From positions 98,054 to 162,053 of the forward strand of contig VGZA01000005.1 in NCBI GenBank assembly GCA_016872775.1: a DNA stretch of 64,000 nucleotides. Reading direction: 5' to 3'. Source of the DNA: Planctomycetota bacterium (GTDB taxonomy: Bacteria > Planctomycetota > Planctomycetia > Pirellulales > Pirellulaceae). Positions 61,891-64,000 of the stretch are shown here, piece after piece (position 1 is the first letter of the stretch; each line of letters begins with the position of its first letter). Below the pieces are notes generated by a model. It ran no database searches. It was not told where the DNA came from and saw only the letters and a list, made by a program, of their open reading frames with translations. Both the position numbers and the translations under genes were made by a program.

Positions 61891-63573
61891 CTACTGCGAT
61901 TTTTCGCGGTTCTGATAGCTCTCGAAATACTGCTTCACGTAATCGCGCTGGGCTTTGGGTAACGGCTGGTTCGGCAACGCATCGGCCTCGGACTTGGAAT
62001 TGGCGATGACCTGTTCCTGAATCTCCCGCTTCGACTTGCCGGCGATATTCGCGCCGTCGGCGAAGCCGGCCTTGACCGATTCCCCGGCGCGGGGCTTACC
62101 CACCACGCGGGAATCGTAGGTTCCGGTATCGGTCCGTTCCTCCGGGCGATCCCCCTGACCGCGACCGTCTCCCAAACCGCGTCCCGGCTGTCCGTTCTTG
62201 CGGCTGGCTCCCTTGCCCTGACACTGCGCACAACCATCGCCATCGCATTTGTCGCACGCCATCGTGTCCTTGGCGTCCGCCAACTGATCCATCATCTGCT
62301 CGATCGCTTCCAATTCCTCGAGCTGCTTCTCCAGTTCTTCCAGGTCGGCGACCATTTGCGCCATCTTCTCAGCGGCTTGAGTCTGCTGGCCCTTTTCCGA
62401 TGCCTGGGAAGCCTGCTGGCACTTCTGAGCCAGCTTTTCGAGTTGGTCCATCTGCTGGTCCATTTTCTCGAGCTTGTCGAGCTGCCGCTGCAGTTTGCTC
62501 GCTTCCGCCAGATCGCCCTCGTCCTCTTTCTTCTTGATCTGCTCGCGCAATTCCTGCTTGGCCTGTTCGTGGGCCGCCTTCAGCTGGTTCAGCTTGTTCT
62601 CCATCTGCTGCATCTGTTTGGCAAGCTGTTTCTGCTGTTCCGGCGTCAGTTCCCCTTTGGCCAGTTTCTCCTGCAACTGCTTGGCCTCTTTGATCGCGTT
62701 CTTGAAGTCGCCTTTACGGAACGAATCGGCCATCCGATCGGCAGGACCCTTTTCAAAATTTTTCATCTGCTGCATCTGCTGTTTCAGCTTGTCAGTTCCG
62801 CCCAGCTCCTCGCGGCGTCGCTCCAGTTCCTTCGACAGATCGTTGAGCTTGACGAGTGCCTCTTTGCGGTCCATGCGCTCTTTTTCGCCAAGCTGTTTGT
62901 CGAGCGCTTTCTGCATCTTGGCGAACAGTTCCTTGGCTTCCTCCAGGCCTTTCTCGTCAAGCTTCTGTTTCTGTTCTTCGAGCTTCTTGCGCAGCTCGTC
63001 GGTCGACTTTTTCACCACTTTCGTTTCACCGTCTTTTCGGGCCTCGTTGGCCTGCGATTGTTTCTGGCTCGAAGTGGCGTTCTCAACCATGAACAACAGT
63101 CCAATGACGGCGGCTGGCAGCAACGGCGCGACGGCGTGCCAGCGCGGTGCGATCCGGAACTGCTCGGCGACCCGGATCTGCGCCACGCGTCGCGCGGCAT
63201 CCTCCAGCAACGCGCGGCCGACCGCCGATTCCCGGTCGTCGGCACGGAGCGCCAAGCTGCTGGAAATGCGCTCCTTCAATCCAAACCTGCGATCCAGTTC
63301 GATCGCGGCATCCAGCGCATTGCGTCGCACAAGCCAGGTCCAAAGCGAGGAGACCAGCAGCGCAAGTCCCGCGGCGCCGCCAATCCAGCTCCAAGTCCAA
63401 ATACGCATCGATTCGGCGTTGTCGAGAAACCCGATCGGACGCAATTTCGGCACGGCGAGCCCCGCCGCGGCGATCAGAAACGCCACGAAGAAGACCCACG
63501 GAGCAATTTTCAGGAACTGTTGCAGCACCAGTCGACGCCGCGCTCGGATCACCTGCCTGCGTATTTCTTCCAT
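61891..63573 (-). CDS. Membrane protein with very long coiled coil and CxxCxGxGC-type cysteine cluster
   Basis: The 560-residue protein has three N-terminal membrane segments (IAPWVFFVAFLIAAAGLAVP, IGGAAGLALLVSSLWTWLV, AVAPLLPAAVIGLLFMVENA). About 240 residues of Lys/Glu/Gln/Met-rich coiled coil follow (LEEQKQKLDEKGLEEAKELF, then many QLxKMxQQM repeats). A cysteine cluster ACDKCDGDGCAQCQGKG resembles one zinc repeat of DnaJ. The C-terminus is Gly/Arg-rich, then helical (LPKAQRDYVKQYFESYQNRE). GGGAG precedes ATG 63573. The charge-rich coiled coil suggests a filamentous or scaffolding role across the envelope. Function unknown. Confidence 0.78.
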   Translation of the reverse strand: MEEIRRQVIRARRRLVLQQFLKIAPWVFFVAFLIAAAGLAVPKLRPIGFLDNAESMRIWTWSWIGGAAGLALLVSSLWTWLVRRNALDAAIELDRRFGLKERISSSLALRADDRESAVGRALLEDAARRVAQIRVAEQFRIAPRWHAVAPLLPAAVIGLLFMVENATSSQKQSQANEARKDGETKVVKKSTDELRKKLEEQKQKLDEKGLEEAKELFAKMQKALDKQLGEKERMDRKEALVKLNDLSKELERRREELGGTDKLKQQMQQMKNFEKGPADRMADSFRKGDFKNAIKEAKQLQEKLAKGELTPEQQKQLAKQMQQMENKLNQLKAAHEQAKQELREQIKKKEDEGDLAEASKLQRQLDKLEKMDQQMDQLEKLAQKCQQASQASEKGQQTQAAEKMAQMVADLEELEKQLEELEAIEQMMDQLADAKDTMACDKCDGDGCAQCQGKGASRKNGQPGRGLGDGRGQGDRPEERTDTGTYDSRVVGKPRAGESVKAGFADGANIAGKSKREIQEQVIANSKSEADALPNQPLPKAQRDYVKQYFESYQNREKSQ

Positions 63574-64000
63574 TGCGTTGCTCCCGATTAGCCGCCTTGA
63601 ACTGCCGCAACCCGAACCGCCGACCTCGTGCGGATCGCCCGACCATTATAGCGCTTTCGTCCGGTAGCTGCTTCCCCGATAGTTAAAAATGGGGAAAAAT
63701 GGCCTGCAAGCAAGGTTCGCCGTTCGTAGCCATGCGTAGGACGGGACCGATTTTCGATCAACATGGGGGTAGGACGGGTCTCCTGACCCATCTTTGGCCT
63801 GTGTCCTTACTCGTTTTGCAAAACCGTTATGATCGCATTTTCTCGCGCGGACGGGTCAGGAGACCCGTCCTACGGCGTTTTACCTATAGTCGGCAACTGG
63901 GCATGGGCGCACCACGCACTTTGCGATTTAGGCAACGGTAGATTTATGGCAACGCGAGCCGGTCAGGCGCGGCGGTCGGTTTCGCCAGAAGCGGGCTAGC
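63574..64000. repeat. Intergenic region with long GTAGGACGGG inverted repeat
   Basis: The final 427 bases hold a perfect inverted repeat with 21-base arms at 63769-63789 and 63853-63873 separated by 63 bases. Each arm begins or ends with GTAGGACGGG and contains its own palindrome, such as GGACGGGTC-agga-GACCCGTCC at 63849-63870. A partial copy of the same motif starts at 63735. A perfect 12-base palindrome GTTTTGCAAAAC lies in the loop at 63813-63824. No gene is recognised here. Confidence 0.6.

Noticed and set aside
62356..63591. Long plus-strand frame rich in Leu/Phe
   Set aside because: It is the mirror of the Lys/Glu/Gln coiled-coil gene on the minus strand; the hydrophobicity is a codon-complement artefact, not a membrane protein.
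63946..63999. Short frame ATG to TAG at the window end
   Set aside because: Seventeen Ala/Arg/Ser codons with no ribosome site or family resemblance; chance frame.
1..64000. CRISPR arrays, tRNA or rRNA genes, prophage or transposase genes
   Set aside because: No regularly spaced direct repeats, cloverleaf-like sequences, rRNA-like stretches, integrases or DDE transposase motifs were recognised by eye; dedicated searches were not possible.

Overview
The window reads as chromosomal DNA of a Planctomycetes bacterium, probably of the Pirellula/Blastopirellula type; this is inferred from gene content only. GC is high, with GC-rich third codon positions. Typical planctomycete features are a 2.3-kb-codon secreted protein joining ThuA, LamG, beta-propeller and multihaem c-type cytochrome domains, Ycf48-like and CBM9-like secreted proteins, an ArgRS with an extra coiled coil, a sigma-54 activator, and short dispersed palindromic repeats. 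No rRNA, tRNA, CRISPR array, prophage or transposase was seen.

1-11 kb: a minus-strand block of sigma-54 activator (cut by the window start), a secreted HEAT protein with a receiver-like domain, argH and ogt. It is followed by a plus-strand hypothetical gene, a decayed stretch, and a cupin-XRE regulator divergent from tdh. An acid-sugar dehydratase of the enolase superfamily is coupled to a secreted esterase. 11-19 kb: a plus-strand heavy-metal efflux operon (TolC-like lipoprotein, Cys-rich secreted protein, CusB with two metal-binding finger domains, CusA). A 15-residue Cys/His-rich reading frame precedes it. 19-29 kb: minus-strand lysA, a small conserved gene, a tex gene with a large acidic insertion, an RNase HII-like gene and a large secreted Ycf48/CBM9 protein.

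29-42 kb: the giant pentahaem ThuA/LamG protein, then a run of minus-strand genes (MurG-like glycosyltransferase, zinc-binding small protein, secreted protein translationally coupled to a radical SAM/SPASM enzyme, membrane protein), with a GT4 glycosyltransferase divergent from them. 42-52.5 kb: an M28 peptidase, argS, a sugar-phosphate isomerase-like protein, an SDR, a 2-hydroxyacid dehydrogenase, and several eroded genes (truncated receiver, P-type ATPase and SWIM/SNF2 helicase with internal deletions). 52.5-64 kb: fucU, glnS, gltX, a fuconolactonase-like amidohydrolase and a fucose-dehydrogenase-like SDR, then a metallophosphoesterase, a PAS-GAF-receiver protein and a long coiled-coil membrane protein.

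The most striking item is a secreted peroxiredoxin at 46918-47475 (minus). An in-frame TGA sits exactly at the peroxidatic cysteine codon and is followed by a SECIS-like hairpin, so it is a candidate selenoprotein. FucU, the lactonase, the SDR and perhaps the enolase-superfamily dehydratase could together support oxidative L-fucose breakdown. The efflux genes would export Cu/Ag-type metals from the periplasm.
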